Shown here: piece by piece, positions 16,953 to 28,002 of the stretch
How positions within the stretch are numbered: the stretch's first letter is position 1
How the letters are laid out: each line of letters opens with the position of its first letter
NCBI GenBank assembly: GCA_022842785.1
Contig: JALHOW010000002.1
Coordinates: 558,001-622,000, forward strand
Direction of reading: 5' to 3'
DNA from: Hyphomicrobiaceae bacterium
Lineage (GTDB): Bacteria > Pseudomonadota > Alphaproteobacteria > Rhizobiales > Hyphomicrobiaceae
Length of the DNA stretch: 64,000 bases
Position numbers and translations under genes: made by a program
The notes under the pieces: generated by a model
What the model was told of the DNA's origin: nothing
The model's database searches: none
What the model saw: only the letters and a program-made list of their open reading frames with translations

Positions 16953-16962
16953 TGGCATACCA
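16953..16962. promoter_or_regulatory. Candidate GntR operator, tctA side
   Basis: TGGCATACCA is 9/10 identical to the perfect palindrome TGGTATACCA at 17196 and lies about 155 bases upstream of tctA. GntR/FCD regulators commonly bind short palindromes of the type TGGTnnACCA or TGTATACA. Assignment is by pattern and position only. Confidence 0.5.
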
Positions 16963-17195
16963 TATACCCCTTCTAAGCAGCGTGACAAGAAGTCACCTAC
17001 GCAGGCGCAACGAGATATTCCGCCGTCGTTGCGGCGGCGCAAAATTGCTGGTGTCGAAGTCTCATTAGTTTCGCAATTATGGGGGTTTCTGCGTGTTCCT
17101 TTGTGCGATCGATTCGCATCAAGCTGGTACTCGGGCTCGGTACTTGTACGCATGTGCACCATAGGGGACTTGAACAGGCCATATCGAGCGATCTA

Positions 17196-17205
17196 TGGTA
17201 TACCA
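17196..17205. promoter_or_regulatory. Candidate GntR operator, regulator side
   Basis: TGGTATACCA is a perfect 10-bp palindrome about 50 bases upstream of the chosen GntR start, a place that suits autoregulation and control of the oxalate genes. A one-mismatch copy at 16953 near the divergent tctA promoter strengthens the case. Confidence 0.55.
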
Positions 17206-17253
17206 GAAACCACAGCGGGCCTGCGGTTGCTGCGCGTCTCATCAGCGACCCAA

Positions 17254-17955
17254 ATGCAGGGTGCACTTTTGTCAGATACTCAAATCCGAATCGCCCCGAT
17301 CGTCGAGAGCCTGAGCCTCAAGGCCAAGGCCTACTCCGCGCTCAAGTCTGCGATCATGCAGATGAACATCTACGACAACAACGCCGAGCTGAAGCTGGAC
17401 GAGCGCGACCTCTCGGCGCGTTTCGGCGTATCGCGCACGCCGCTCAGGGAAGCCCTTGCCCAGCTCGATTCCGAGGGGCTCGTGCGCATCGTACCGCGCA
17501 AGGGCATCTTCATCGTCCGGCGCACGAAGGCCGAGATCCTCGAGATGATCACGGTGTGGGCGGCGCTCGAGAGCATGGCCGCGCGCCTCGCGACGAAGGA
17601 AGCGACCGACGAGGAACTGGCCAGCCTGCACGATCTCGTCGACACGTTCTCGACCGACAAGGTCGCCGCGACCATGGGCGAATACTCGGACGCGAACATC
17701 CGCTTCCATCAGGCGATCATCAAACTCAGCAAGTGCGGGCTCATCGCCGAAATGACGGAAAGCCTGTTCTTCCACGTCCGCGCCATTCGTCAGCGCACGA
17801 TCTTCGAGGATGACCGCGCAAAGCGCTCGATCATCGATCATAGGGAAATCGTCGCCGCCCTCGAGGCGCGCGGCGCCGACCGCGCAGAGCGGCTGGTGCG
17901 TGAGCACACGCTCAAGCTACGCGATCACGTCGAGCGCTTCGTCGATATCGATTGA
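17254..17955 (+). CDS. GntR-family (FCD subfamily) transcriptional regulator
   Basis: From the ATG at 17254 the product has 233 residues: an N-terminal winged helix (AYSALKSAIMQMNIYDN, then LDERDLSARFGVSRTPLREA and GLVRIVPRKGIFIVRR) and a C-terminal all-helical FCD ligand-binding domain with the conserved metal-site type pattern FHQAIIKLS and DHREIVAALEARGADRAE. FCD regulators sense small organic acids. The start was placed here because the upstream open frame is not protein-like and contains the candidate operator. It is divergent from tctA and 72 bases upstream of oxc on the same strand, so it probably controls both units. Confidence 0.9.
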   Translation: MQGALLSDTQIRIAPIVESLSLKAKAYSALKSAIMQMNIYDNNAELKLDERDLSARFGVSRTPLREALAQLDSEGLVRIVPRKGIFIVRRTKAEILEMITVWAALESMAARLATKEATDEELASLHDLVDTFSTDKVAATMGEYSDANIRFHQAIIKLSKCGLIAEMTESLFFHVRAIRQRTIFEDDRAKRSIIDHREIVAALEARGADRAERLVREHTLKLRDHVERFVDID

Positions 17956-18027
17956 CGCCCATACCGGGCGGGAATGAACGGGTTCAACGAACTCCGAATA
18001 ACCAACAAGTGCGTGGAAGGGAGCGAA

Positions 18028-19767
18028 ATGTCCGCAACTGCACAAAACACTGACGCAAACGCGGCCGCGGGCGAGCAAGAGCTGACCGACGGCTTCAATC
18101 TGATCATCGATGCGCTGAAGCTGAATGGCCTCGAGACGATCTATGGCGTGCCCGGCATCCCGATCACCGATTTTGGTCGCATGGCACAGGCCTCGGGCAT
18201 TCGCGTCATCTCTTTCCGCCACGAGCAAAACGCCGGCTATGCGGCGTCGATCGCCGGCTTCCTGACCAAGAAGCCCGGCATCTGCCTCACGGTGTCTGCG
18301 CCGGGCTTCCTCAACGGCCTCACCGCGCTCGCGCACGCGACGACCAACTGCTTCCCGATGATCCTGATCTCAGGCTCGTCCGAGCGTGAGATCGTCGATC
18401 TCCAGCAGGGCGACTACGAGGAGATGGATCAGCTCGCGATCGCCAAGCCGCTGTGCAAGGCCGCCTATCGCATTCTGCACGCGCAGGACATCGGCATCGG
18501 CATTGCACGCGCGATCCGCTCGGCGGTCTCGGGCCGTCCTGGCGGCGTCTATCTCGATTTGCCGGCCAAGCTCTTCGGCCAGGTCATCAATGCCGAGATC
18601 GGCCGCAAATCGCTCGTCAAAGTGATCGATGCGGCACCCGCGCAGATCCCGGCACCGGACGCGATCAAGCGCGCGCTCGACGTGTTGAAGGGCGCCAAGA
18701 AGCCGCTCATCATCCTCGGCAAGGGCGCCGCTTATGCCCAGGCCGACGACACGATCCGCGCCTTCGTCGAGAAGAGCGGTGTGCCCTTCCTGCCCATGAG
18801 CATGGGCAAGGGCCTGCTGCCCGATACGCACCCGCTGTGCGCCGGCGCTGCGCGCTCGACCGTGCTCAAGGACAGCGACGTCGTCATGCTGATCGGCGCG
18901 CGCCTGAACTGGCTGTTGTCCCACGGCAAGGGCAAGACATGGGGCGACGCGCCGAAAAAGTTCATCCAGATCGACATCGAGCCGCGCGAGATGGATTCGA
19001 ACATCGAGATAGTGGCGCCGGTCGTTGGTGATATCGGCTCATGCGTCTCGGCACTGCTCGACGGCATGGATACGATGTGGCCCGCGCCGCCGGTTGAATG
19101 GACAGGCTCTGTCGCCAAGAAGCGCGACGAGAACGTCGCCAAGATGGCGCCGCGCCTGATGAACAACAACAGCCCGATGGACTATCACGGTGCTCTCGGC
19201 GTGCTGCGAACAGTCATCAAGGAGCGCCCTGACGCCATCCTCGTGAACGAAGGCGCCAACACGCTCGATCTCGCGCGCGGCATCATCGACATCTATCAAC
19301 CGAGAAAGCGCATCGACGTCGGTACGTGGGGCGTCATGGGCATCGGCATGGGATACGCCATCGCCGCAGCCATCGAGACCGGTAAGCCTGTGCTCGCAGT
19401 CGAAGGCGACAGCGCGTTCGGGTTCTCCGGCATGGAGGTCGAGACGATCGCTCGCTACAATCTGCCGGTATGCATCGTCATCTTCAACAACGACGGCATC
19501 TATCGCGGCACCGACGTCAACAAGGGCGGCGATGATCCCGCGACGACAGTGTTCGTCAAGGGCGCGCGCTACGACAAGATGATGGAAGCGTTCGGTGGCG
19601 TCGGCGTGAATGCAACCTCGCCGGACGAGCTACGGCGCGCCGTCAATGCCGCAATGGACTCCGGCAAGCCGACGCTCATCAACGCCGTTATCGACCCCGC
19701 TGCCGGCAGCGAAAGCGGCCGCATCGGTAATCTCAATCCGCAAAGCGCGCTGTCCAAGAAGAAGTGA
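18028..19767 (+). CDS. oxc: Oxalyl-CoA decarboxylase
   Basis: Oxalyl-CoA decarboxylase is a TPP enzyme converting oxalyl-CoA to formyl-CoA and CO2 in the cytoplasm. The 579-residue product has the family sequence around the catalytic Glu ([17 protein letters not shown], Glu at about residue 66), the Oxc-typical [20 protein letters not shown] and [15 protein letters not shown], and the TPP motif [16 protein letters not shown] closing with NNDGIYRG (from about 459). The start at 18028 has GGAAGGGAG upstream; a longer frame starts at 17974. Only 11 bases separate it from frc, which, with the specific Oxc segments, makes this assignment stronger than for the two other TPP enzymes in the window. 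Confidence 0.96.
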   Translation: MSATAQNTDANAAAGEQELTDGFNLIIDALKLNGLETIYGVPGIPITDFGRMAQASGIRVISFRHEQNAGYAASIAGFLTKKPGICLTVSAPGFLNGLTALAHATTNCFPMILISGSSEREIVDLQQGDYEEMDQLAIAKPLCKAAYRILHAQDIGIGIARAIRSAVSGRPGGVYLDLPAKLFGQVINAEIGRKSLVKVIDAAPAQIPAPDAIKRALDVLKGAKKPLIILGKGAAYAQADDTIRAFVEKSGVPFLPMSMGKGLLPDTHPLCAGAARSTVLKDSDVVMLIGARLNWLLSHGKGKTWGDAPKKFIQIDIEPREMDSNIEIVAPVVGDIGSCVSALLDGMDTMWPAPPVEWTGSVAKKRDENVAKMAPRLMNNNSPMDYHGALGVLRTVIKERPDAILVNEGANTLDLARGIIDIYQPRKRIDVGTWGVMGIGMGYAIAAAIETGKPVLAVEGDSAFGFSGMEVETIARYNLPVCIVIFNNDGIYRGTDVNKGGDDPATTVFVKGARYDKMMEAFGGVGVNATSPDELRRAVNAAMDSGKPTLINAVIDPAAGSESGRIGNLNPQSALSKKK

Positions 19768-19778
19768 GGGAGGGTACC

Positions 19779-21056
19779 ATGAAAGCGCTCGCAGGCGTTC
19801 GCATTCTCGATTTCACGCACGTCCAGTCCGGCCCGACGTGCACACAGCTCCTCGCATGGTTCGGCGCCGACGTGATCAAGGTCGAGCGCCCCGGCACGGG
19901 CGACATCACGCGCGGCCAGCTGCAAGACATTCCCAAGGTGGACAGCCTCTACTTCACGATGCTGAACCACAACAAGCGCTCGATCACGCTCGACACCAAG
20001 AACAAGACGGGCAAGGAAGTGCTCGAGCGTCTGATCAAGACGTGCGACGTGCTCGTCGAAAACTTCGGGCCTGGCGTGCTCGACCGCATGGGCTTCCCAT
20101 GGGAGACCATTCACCAGCTCAATCCGCGCATGATCGTCGCCTCGATCAAGGGCTTCGGTCCCGGCCCCTTCGAGGACTGCAAGGTCTACGAAAACGTCGC
20201 GCAGTGCACGGGCGGCGCCGCCTCGACGACCGGCTTCCGCGATGGTCTACCGCTGGTGACGGGCGCGCAGATCGGGGACAGCGGCACCGGCCTGCACCTC
20301 GCCCTCGGCATCGTGACGGCGCTCTACCAGCGCACGCACTCGGGCAAGGGCCAGCGCGTGACCTGCGCCATGCAGGACGGCGTGCTGAATCTCTGCCGCG
20401 TGAAGCTGCGTGATCAGCAGCGTCTCGACCACGGCCCGCTCACTGAATACAGCCAGTTCGGCGAAGGCGTGCCGTTCGGCTCGGCCGTGCCACGCGCCGG
20501 TAACGACTCAGGCGGCGGCCAGCCCGGCCGCATCGTGAAGTGCAAGGGTTGGGAGGGCGATCCCGACGCCTACCTCTATTTCATCACGCAGGCGCCCGTC
20601 TGGGAGAAAATCTGCGACGTCATCGGCGAGCCGACCTGGAAGACCGATGAGAATTTCGCGACCCCGAAGGTCCGTCTGCCGCGGCTCAACCAGATCTTCG
20701 AGCGCATCGAGCAGTGGACGATGACGAAGACGAAATTCGAGGCGATGAACATCCTCAACGAGTTCGACATCCCCTGCGGGCCGATCCTCTCGATGAAGGA
20801 GCTCGCCGAGGACCAGTCGCTCCGCGCCACGGGCACTGTCGTCGAGGTCGATCATCCGACGCGCGGCAAGTACCTCTCGGTCGGCAATCCGATCAAGCTG
20901 TCGGACTCACCTGCCGACGTGAAGCGCTCGCCCCTACTCGGCGAGCACACTGAGGAGGTGCTGCGTGACGTGCTCGGCTACTCACTCGACGAGGTGTCTG
21001 CCATCAAGGCCTCGGGGGCAACCGAACCACCACAAAAGCGCGCTGCAGCGGAATAG
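19779..21056 (+). CDS. frc: Formyl-CoA:oxalate CoA-transferase
   Basis: Frc is a class III CoA-transferase that moves CoA from formyl-CoA to oxalate, regenerating oxalyl-CoA for Oxc and releasing formate. The 425-residue protein begins [20 protein letters not shown], has [15 protein letters not shown], and carries the catalytic Asp at about residue 167 in [17 protein letters not shown], equivalent to Asp169 of the Oxalobacter enzyme. A Gly-rich loop and the [20 protein letters not shown] segment also match Frc. GAGGGAGG precedes the ATG; an earlier GTG at 19764 overlapping the oxc stop was rejected. The length and direct linkage to oxc make the specific function likely over generic CaiB-like enzymes. 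Confidence 0.95.
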   Translation: MKALAGVRILDFTHVQSGPTCTQLLAWFGADVIKVERPGTGDITRGQLQDIPKVDSLYFTMLNHNKRSITLDTKNKTGKEVLERLIKTCDVLVENFGPGVLDRMGFPWETIHQLNPRMIVASIKGFGPGPFEDCKVYENVAQCTGGAASTTGFRDGLPLVTGAQIGDSGTGLHLALGIVTALYQRTHSGKGQRVTCAMQDGVLNLCRVKLRDQQRLDHGPLTEYSQFGEGVPFGSAVPRAGNDSGGGQPGRIVKCKGWEGDPDAYLYFITQAPVWEKICDVIGEPTWKTDENFATPKVRLPRLNQIFERIEQWTMTKTKFEAMNILNEFDIPCGPILSMKELAEDQSLRATGTVVEVDHPTRGKYLSVGNPIKLSDSPADVKRSPLLGEHTEEVLRDVLGYSLDEVSAIKASGATEPPQKRAAAE

Positions 21057-21145
21057 CAGACGCCCTTCGCCGCAAGCATTCGACCAGAGAATGAAAACCC
21101 GCTCGCCGCACGGCGCGCTGCGGGACCAGGGAGAGACAGCAAGCG

Positions 21146-22081
21146 ATGCGTATCGTCGTCCATGGCCAAGAGGCCTTCGGCAAAGCAGTCCTCGAGAAGC
21201 TACTCGAGCGCGGTGAAAATGTCGTGGCGGTGTGCTGCGCGCCCGACAAGGCCGGCCGCCCGGAAGATCCGCTCAAGGTACTCGCTGCCGAGAAAGGTCT
21301 TCCCGTTCACCAGCCCAAGAGCTGGAAGACGCCGGAAGCCCTCGAGCTGATGAAGTCCTTCAACGCGGACGTCTGCCTCATGGCCTACGTCCTGCTCTTC
21401 ATTCCGCAGCCCGTACTCGACGCGCCGCGGCTCGGCACCTTCCAGTACCATCCGTCGCTGCTACCAGCCCATCGCGGTCCTTCGTCGATCAACTGGCCGA
21501 TCGCTATGGGCAAGACGCGCACCGGCCTCACGATCTTCTGGCCCGACGAGGGCTTGGATGAGGGTCCAGTCCTCATCCAGAAGTCCATCGAGGTTGGTCC
21601 GGACGAGACGCTCGGCGACGTCTATTTCAAGAAACTCTTCCCCATGGGCGTCGATGCCATGATGGAAGGCCTTGATCTGGTGAGGGCCGGTGTCATCCTC
21701 AAGCATAAGCAGGATCTCACCGCGGGCTCCTATGAGAGCTGGTTCAAGAAGGATCTCGCCGAGCTCGACTGGTCGAAGCCCGTCGCCGAGAACTACAACA
21801 TCATCCGCGCGGCGAACCCCGCGCCCGGCGCCTGGACTACGCTCAAGGGTGCCAAGCTCGATATCTACGACGCCGCGCGCAGGGGCGGGAGCGGCAAGCC
21901 CGGCCAGGTGCTCGCGATCACCGATGAAGGGATCACGATTGCCGGCAACGGCGGCGCAATCCTCGCGAAGCGCGTCAAGACACCTGAAACGAAGAAGATC
22001 AGCGCTGCTGAGTGGGCAAAGTCGGTCGGCCTCGCGGTCGGCGACATCTGCTCTGCCCCGCAGCCCAAAGCGCCTGCCTGA
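21146..22081 (+). CDS. Stand-alone formyltransferase resembling the hydrolase domain of 10-formyl-THF dehydrogenase
   Basis: The 311-residue protein is a formyl_transf_N/C enzyme. Residues 1-200 carry YHPSLLPAHRGPSSINW (His at about 102) and LTIFWPDEGLDEGP (Asp at about 138); their 36-residue spacing equals that of His106/Asp142 in the hydrolase domain of ALDH1L1-type 10-formyltetrahydrofolate dehydrogenase, and later segments (LDWSKPVAENYNIIRAANP, PGAWT) also follow that enzyme. The Asn of Fmt-type enzymes two residues before the His is replaced by Gln (100). There is no C-terminal aldehyde dehydrogenase domain. Lying 89 bases after frc and 130 before fhs, it probably handles the formyl group of formyl-CoA or 10-formyl-THF; the exact reaction is unproven. 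Fmt is an unlikely alternative in this context. Confidence 0.85.
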   Translation: MRIVVHGQEAFGKAVLEKLLERGENVVAVCCAPDKAGRPEDPLKVLAAEKGLPVHQPKSWKTPEALELMKSFNADVCLMAYVLLFIPQPVLDAPRLGTFQYHPSLLPAHRGPSSINWPIAMGKTRTGLTIFWPDEGLDEGPVLIQKSIEVGPDETLGDVYFKKLFPMGVDAMMEGLDLVRAGVILKHKQDLTAGSYESWFKKDLAELDWSKPVAENYNIIRAANPAPGAWTTLKGAKLDIYDAARRGGSGKPGQVLAITDEGITIAGNGGAILAKRVKTPETKKISAAEWAKSVGLAVGDICSAPQPKAPA

Positions 22082-22211
22082 TCCCACAGCGCGCCGACGG
22101 ACGCGGCAGAGTCTCGCGTCCGATGGCTAGGCGACACTTAAGAGACGCGCCTCAGCTCACAGAGTTCGATCCGAGCGCACGCCCGCAACGCCCATCCGCT
22201 GGAGCCTATCC

Positions 22212-23888
22212 ATGGCCGTCAAATCCGACATCGAAATTGCCCGCGAAGCCAAAAAGAAGCCGATCCAAGAGATCGGTTCCCGCCTCGGCATCGGCAGCGA
22301 ACACCTTCTGCCCTTCGGCCACGATAAGGCGAAGGTCTCGGCCGAGTTCATCAAGTCACTCGAGAGCCGCAAGGACGGCAAGCTGATCCTCGTCACCGCG
22401 ATCAACCCGACGCCCGCGGGCGAAGGCAAGACGACCACGACGGTCGGCCTCGGCGACGGTCTCAATGCGATCGGCAAGAAAGCCGCGATCTGCCTGCGCG
22501 AGCCTTCGCTCGGTCCCTGCTTCGGCATGAAGGGTGGCGCCGCCGGCGGTGGCTATGCCCAGGTCGTGCCCATGGAGGACATCAACCTCCACTTCACCGG
22601 CGACTTCCACGCGATCACAAGCGCGCACAACTTGCTCTCGGCGCTGATCGACAATCACATCTATTGGGGCAATGCGCAGAACATCGACACGCGCCGCGTT
22701 GCCTGGCGCCGCGTCATGGACATGAACGACCGCGCGCTGCGCGAGATCGTCTGCTCGCTCGGCGGCGTGGCCAACGGCTTCCCGCGCGAAGCCGGCTTCG
22801 ACATCACGGTCGCGTCCGAAGTCATGGCGATCCTCTGCCTCGCGACGGACATCGCTGATCTCGAGAAGCGCCTCGGCGACATCATCATCGCCTACCGTCG
22901 CGATCGGAGCCCCGTCTACGCTCGCGACATCAAGGCCAACGGCGCCATGACCGTGCTGCTCGCGCAGGCCATGCAGCCGAACCTCGTGCAGACGCTCGAG
23001 AACAATCCGGCCTTCATTCACGGCGGCCCGTTCGCGAACATCGCGCACGGCTGCAACTCGGTGGTCGCGACGAAGACCGCGCTGAAGCTCGCCGACTACG
23101 TCGTGACCGAGGCAGGCTTTGGCGCCGATCTCGGAGCTGAGAAGTTCTTCGACATCAAGTGCCGCAAGGCGGGCCTTACGCCGGCCGCTGCGGTCATCGT
23201 CGCGACCGTCCGCGCGCTCAAGATGAACGGCGGCGTCAAGCGCGAGGATCTCGGCACCGAGAACGTCGATGCCGTGAAGAAGGGCCTGGCAAACCTCGGC
23301 CGCCACATCGAGAACGTGAAGAGCTTCGGCGTTCCTGCCGTCGTCGCGATCAATCACTTCATCTCGGATACCGACGCCGAGATCGCCGCGGTTCAGGAAT
23401 ACGCCAAGTCGCAGGGCTCGGAGGCATTCCTGTGCAAGCACTGGGCACAGGGCTCGAAGGGCATCGAGGCGCTCGCCCGCCGTGTGGTCGAGATCGCCGA
23501 TTCCGGCACGTCGAAGTTCGCGCCGCTCTATCCGGACGAGATGGGTCTGCTCCAAAAGGTCGAAACGATCGCGAAGAAGATCTACCGCGCTGGCAGCGTT
23601 GCGGCCGACAAGAGCGTCCGCGACCAGCTCAAGACGTGGGAGGATATGGGCTACGGCAATCTTCCCATCTGCGTGGCGAAGACGCAGTACTCGTTTACCA
23701 CGGATCCCAACCTGCGCGGCGCGCCAGTCGATCACGTTGTGCCGATCCGCGAGGTGCGTCTCTCGGCCGGCGCCGGCTTCATCGTCGCCATCTGCGGTGA
23801 GATCATGACGATGCCGGGCCTACCGAAGGTTCCAGCCTCCGAGACAATTCGCTTCAACGAAGCAGGTCAGATCGAGGGGCTGTTCTAG
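22212..23888 (+). CDS. fhs: Formate-tetrahydrofolate ligase
   Basis: Formate-THF ligase (also ftfL) activates formate with ATP to give 10-formyl-THF. The 558-residue protein shows the P-loop [19 protein letters not shown] (about 67-85), [41 protein letters not shown] and the C-terminal [20 protein letters not shown], all standard for the family, and the usual length. It is the last gene of the forward oxalate cluster and is followed by a strong terminator. Its place behind oxc-frc links oxalate-derived formate to the folate C1 pool for assimilation or biosynthesis, as in methylotroph-like metabolism. Confidence 0.97.
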   Translation: MAVKSDIEIAREAKKKPIQEIGSRLGIGSEHLLPFGHDKAKVSAEFIKSLESRKDGKLILVTAINPTPAGEGKTTTTVGLGDGLNAIGKKAAICLREPSLGPCFGMKGGAAGGGYAQVVPMEDINLHFTGDFHAITSAHNLLSALIDNHIYWGNAQNIDTRRVAWRRVMDMNDRALREIVCSLGGVANGFPREAGFDITVASEVMAILCLATDIADLEKRLGDIIIAYRRDRSPVYARDIKANGAMTVLLAQAMQPNLVQTLENNPAFIHGGPFANIAHGCNSVVATKTALKLADYVVTEAGFGADLGAEKFFDIKCRKAGLTPAAAVIVATVRALKMNGGVKREDLGTENVDAVKKGLANLGRHIENVKSFGVPAVVAINHFISDTDAEIAAVQEYAKSQGSEAFLCKHWAQGSKGIEALARRVVEIADSGTSKFAPLYPDEMGLLQKVETIAKKIYRAGSVAADKSVRDQLKTWEDMGYGNLPICVAKTQYSFTTDPNLRGAPVDHVVPIREVRLSAGAGFIVAICGEIMTMPGLPKVPASETIRFNEAGQIEGLF

Positions 23889-23933
23889 TCCCCCGCACGC
23901 ACTGCTTTACAGCGCGTCGACCGATGAAAATAA

Positions 23934-23980
23934 TGCCGCAGTGCGCCCTCCAATCGAGGGTGCACTGCGGCATTTCTTTT
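23934..23980 (+). terminator. Terminator of the oxc-frc-fhs cluster
   Basis: TGCCGCAGTGCGCCCTC (23934-23950) pairs with GAGGGTGCACTGCGGCA (23956-23972) as a 17-bp stem with one G-C/C mismatch region and a 5-base loop CAATC, followed by TTTCTTTT. It lies 46 bases after the fhs stop and closes the operon. Confidence 0.9.
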
Positions 23981-24129
23981 GCCATTAATCCAGGCGTCCA
24001 AATGTCTGGACAACGGGTTGCATTCCCTGCGAAAAGACCGCAATGTAGCTCAGATGGATGATGTGTAGAGCGCATCCGACAATGGCAGACAGCGAACGAG
24101 CTGCCGAGGGTGTACTAGGGAGGTTCAGT

Positions 24130-26199
<2,070 letters not shown>

Positions 26200-26312
26200 G
26201 TCGTAGCAAACGGACGCCGCTCATTGTTCGCGACGCGCCCGGGCCCGACCGCAATACGGAAGGAAGCGAAGAAGGGAAGCCTGACTTAAGGGTTTACCGA
26301 GGAGGACTGGCA

Positions 26313-27914
26313 ATGAAGTGGAAGACAAGCGTATTAGCAATACCGCTGGCCGCCGCGTTTGCGGTCGCGGGCCTGGGAGCCCCTCAGGCTCAGGAGCCCA
26401 AGCGGGGTGGCGTACTCAAGTTCGTCGTTCCCGATGAGCCGCCGAGCTTCGATGGTCATCGCGAGACGACATTCGCGCTCATCCATCCGATCGCGCCGTT
26501 CTACAGCGTGCTCATCCGCCCTGATCCGCAGGATCCCGACAATCCGGCGAAGTTCCAGTGCGATATCTGCACGGAGATGCCGACCGCCACGGACGGCGGC
26601 AAGACCTTTACCTTCAAGATTCGTCAGGGTCTCAAGTTCCACGATGGCACTCCCCTGACATCGGCGGACGTGCTCGCGACTTTCCAGCGCATCATTTTCC
26701 CGAAGGAGGGAATCTCGAGCGCCCGCCAGGCTCAGCTCTCGATGGTCGAGAGCGTCACTGCCCCGGATGCCGACACGATCGTCTTCAAGCTGAAGCATCC
26801 TTCTGGCGCGTTCATCCCGGCGCTCGCAGCTCCGTTCCACTTCATCTATTCGAAGGCGAAGCTGGACGCAGATCCGCGCTGGTATGAGCAGAACGTGATG
26901 GGCTCGGGCCCGTTCGTGTTCGACGTGCGTGAAGCCGGCGCTCGGATCACCGGCAAGCGCTATGACAACTACCACCACAAGGGCCAGCCGTACCTCGATG
27001 GCTTCGAGGCGATCTTTGCGAAGACCCAGACGCTCCGCGTCCAGGCTATTCGCGGCGATCAGGCTGCCGCAGAGTTCCGTGGCCTTCCGCCAAAGAGCCG
27101 CGACGACCTCGTCGCCGCACTCGGCAAGGACATCACCGTTCAGGAAAGCGACTGGAACTGCCTGCTGATCACGTCGCCGAACCACGAGCGCAAGCCGTTC
27201 GACGACGCTCGCGTGCGGCGCGCGCTGACGCTGGCTGTCGATCGCTGGGGCGGGGCGGAAGCTCTCTCCAAGATTGCGATCGTGAAGACGGTGGGCGGCA
27301 TCGTGTTCCCGAACCATCCGCTCGCAGCAACCAAGGACGAGCTGCAGAAGATGGCGGGCTACTGGCCCGACATCAAGAAGTCGCGCGCTGAGGCCCGGCG
27401 CCTGCTGAAGGAAGCCGGACAGGAGAACCTCAAGTTCACCCTCGCCAACCGCGCGGTTGATCAGCCCTACACGATCGTCGGCACCTGGTTGATCGATCAG
27501 TGGAAGCAGATCGGCGTCGAGGTCACGCAGAAAGCTGAGGCGACCGGGCCGTTCTATGCCCAGCTTCGCTCCGGCAACTTCGATGTCGCGCTCGACTTCA
27601 ACTGCCAGTCGGTCGTGAACCCGCTGTCCGATACGTCGAAGTTCCTCGGCACGAAGGCGGGTGATCAGTACGGTCGCTATACTAATCCGAAGATTGAAGC
27701 GATCCACGACAAGATGAACCAGACTGCAGACGTGGCCGAGCAGCGGAAGCTGATGCGTGAGTTCGAGCGCATCGTGCTCGACGAGGAAGCCCACAACTCG
27801 ATCTCGCTGTGGTGGTACCGCATCATTCCGCACCGTTCGTACATGAAGGGGTGGAAGGTGAGCTCGAGCCACTACATCAACAATCAGCTCGACGTGGTCT
27901 GGATCGACAAGTGA
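26313..27914 (+). CDS. Peptide-type ABC transporter substrate-binding protein (SBP_bac_5 family)
   Basis: The 533-residue periplasmic receptor starts with a Sec signal (MKWKTSVLAIPLAAAFAVAG, cleavage near APQAQ) and has the family features KRGGVLKFVVPDEPPSFDGH, the IRQGLKFHDGTPLTSADVLAT motif split over the typical FxxRxGxxFHDGxPxxAxDV region, and VRRALTLAVDR. Ligands in this family include di- and oligopeptides, glutathione, nickel and sugars; nothing in the sequence fixes the ligand. GAGGAGG lies eight bases before the ATG at 26313, which was chosen over the longer frame from 26175. A strong hairpin follows the stop, before the permease genes. Confidence 0.9.
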   Translation: MKWKTSVLAIPLAAAFAVAGLGAPQAQEPKRGGVLKFVVPDEPPSFDGHRETTFALIHPIAPFYSVLIRPDPQDPDNPAKFQCDICTEMPTATDGGKTFTFKIRQGLKFHDGTPLTSADVLATFQRIIFPKEGISSARQAQLSMVESVTAPDADTIVFKLKHPSGAFIPALAAPFHFIYSKAKLDADPRWYEQNVMGSGPFVFDVREAGARITGKRYDNYHHKGQPYLDGFEAIFAKTQTLRVQAIRGDQAAAEFRGLPPKSRDDLVAALGKDITVQESDWNCLLITSPNHERKPFDDARVRRALTLAVDRWGGAEALSKIAIVKTVGGIVFPNHPLAATKDELQKMAGYWPDIKKSRAEARRLLKEAGQENLKFTLANRAVDQPYTIVGTWLIDQWKQIGVEVTQKAEATGPFYAQLRSGNFDVALDFNCQSVVNPLSDTSKFLGTKAGDQYGRYTNPKIEAIHDKMNQTADVAEQRKLMREFERIVLDEEAHNSISLWWYRIIPHRSYMKGWKVSSSHYINNQLDVVWIDK

Positions 27915-27941
27915 TCGGACTTCGATGAACTGAGGCGGAAT

Positions 27942-27967
27942 GGGCCACGGCCGTCAGGCCGTGGCCC
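27942..27967 (+). repeat. Intercistronic hairpin after the binding-protein gene
   Basis: GGGCCACGGCC and GGCCGTGGCCC form a perfect 11-bp stem with loop GTCA, 27 bases after the binding-protein stop and without a T run. It probably stabilises the binding-protein message relative to the permease genes downstream, parallel to the hairpin after tctC. Confidence 0.75.
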
Positions 27968-28002
27968 TTGACCAAACGAACATCACAGGAATCTGGACCA
28001 CA

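Larger units (their letters stand above)
16798..17253. other. Divergent control region between tctA and the GntR regulator gene
   Basis: This 456-base region separates the transporter operon (reverse) from the regulator and oxalate genes (forward). An open frame continues upstream of the regulator through most of it, but that part is not protein-like. It carries two near-identical 10-bp palindromic sites, listed separately, and an AT-rich core (about 16940-17100). Confidence 0.7.

Noticed and set aside
22356-23735. 459-codon reverse frame opposite fhs
   Set aside because: Arg/Asp-rich shadow; fhs motifs are unambiguous.
26334-27872. 512-codon reverse frame opposite the peptide-binding-protein gene
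   Set aside because: Shadow of a complete SBP_bac_5 gene with a signal peptide and ribosome-binding site.
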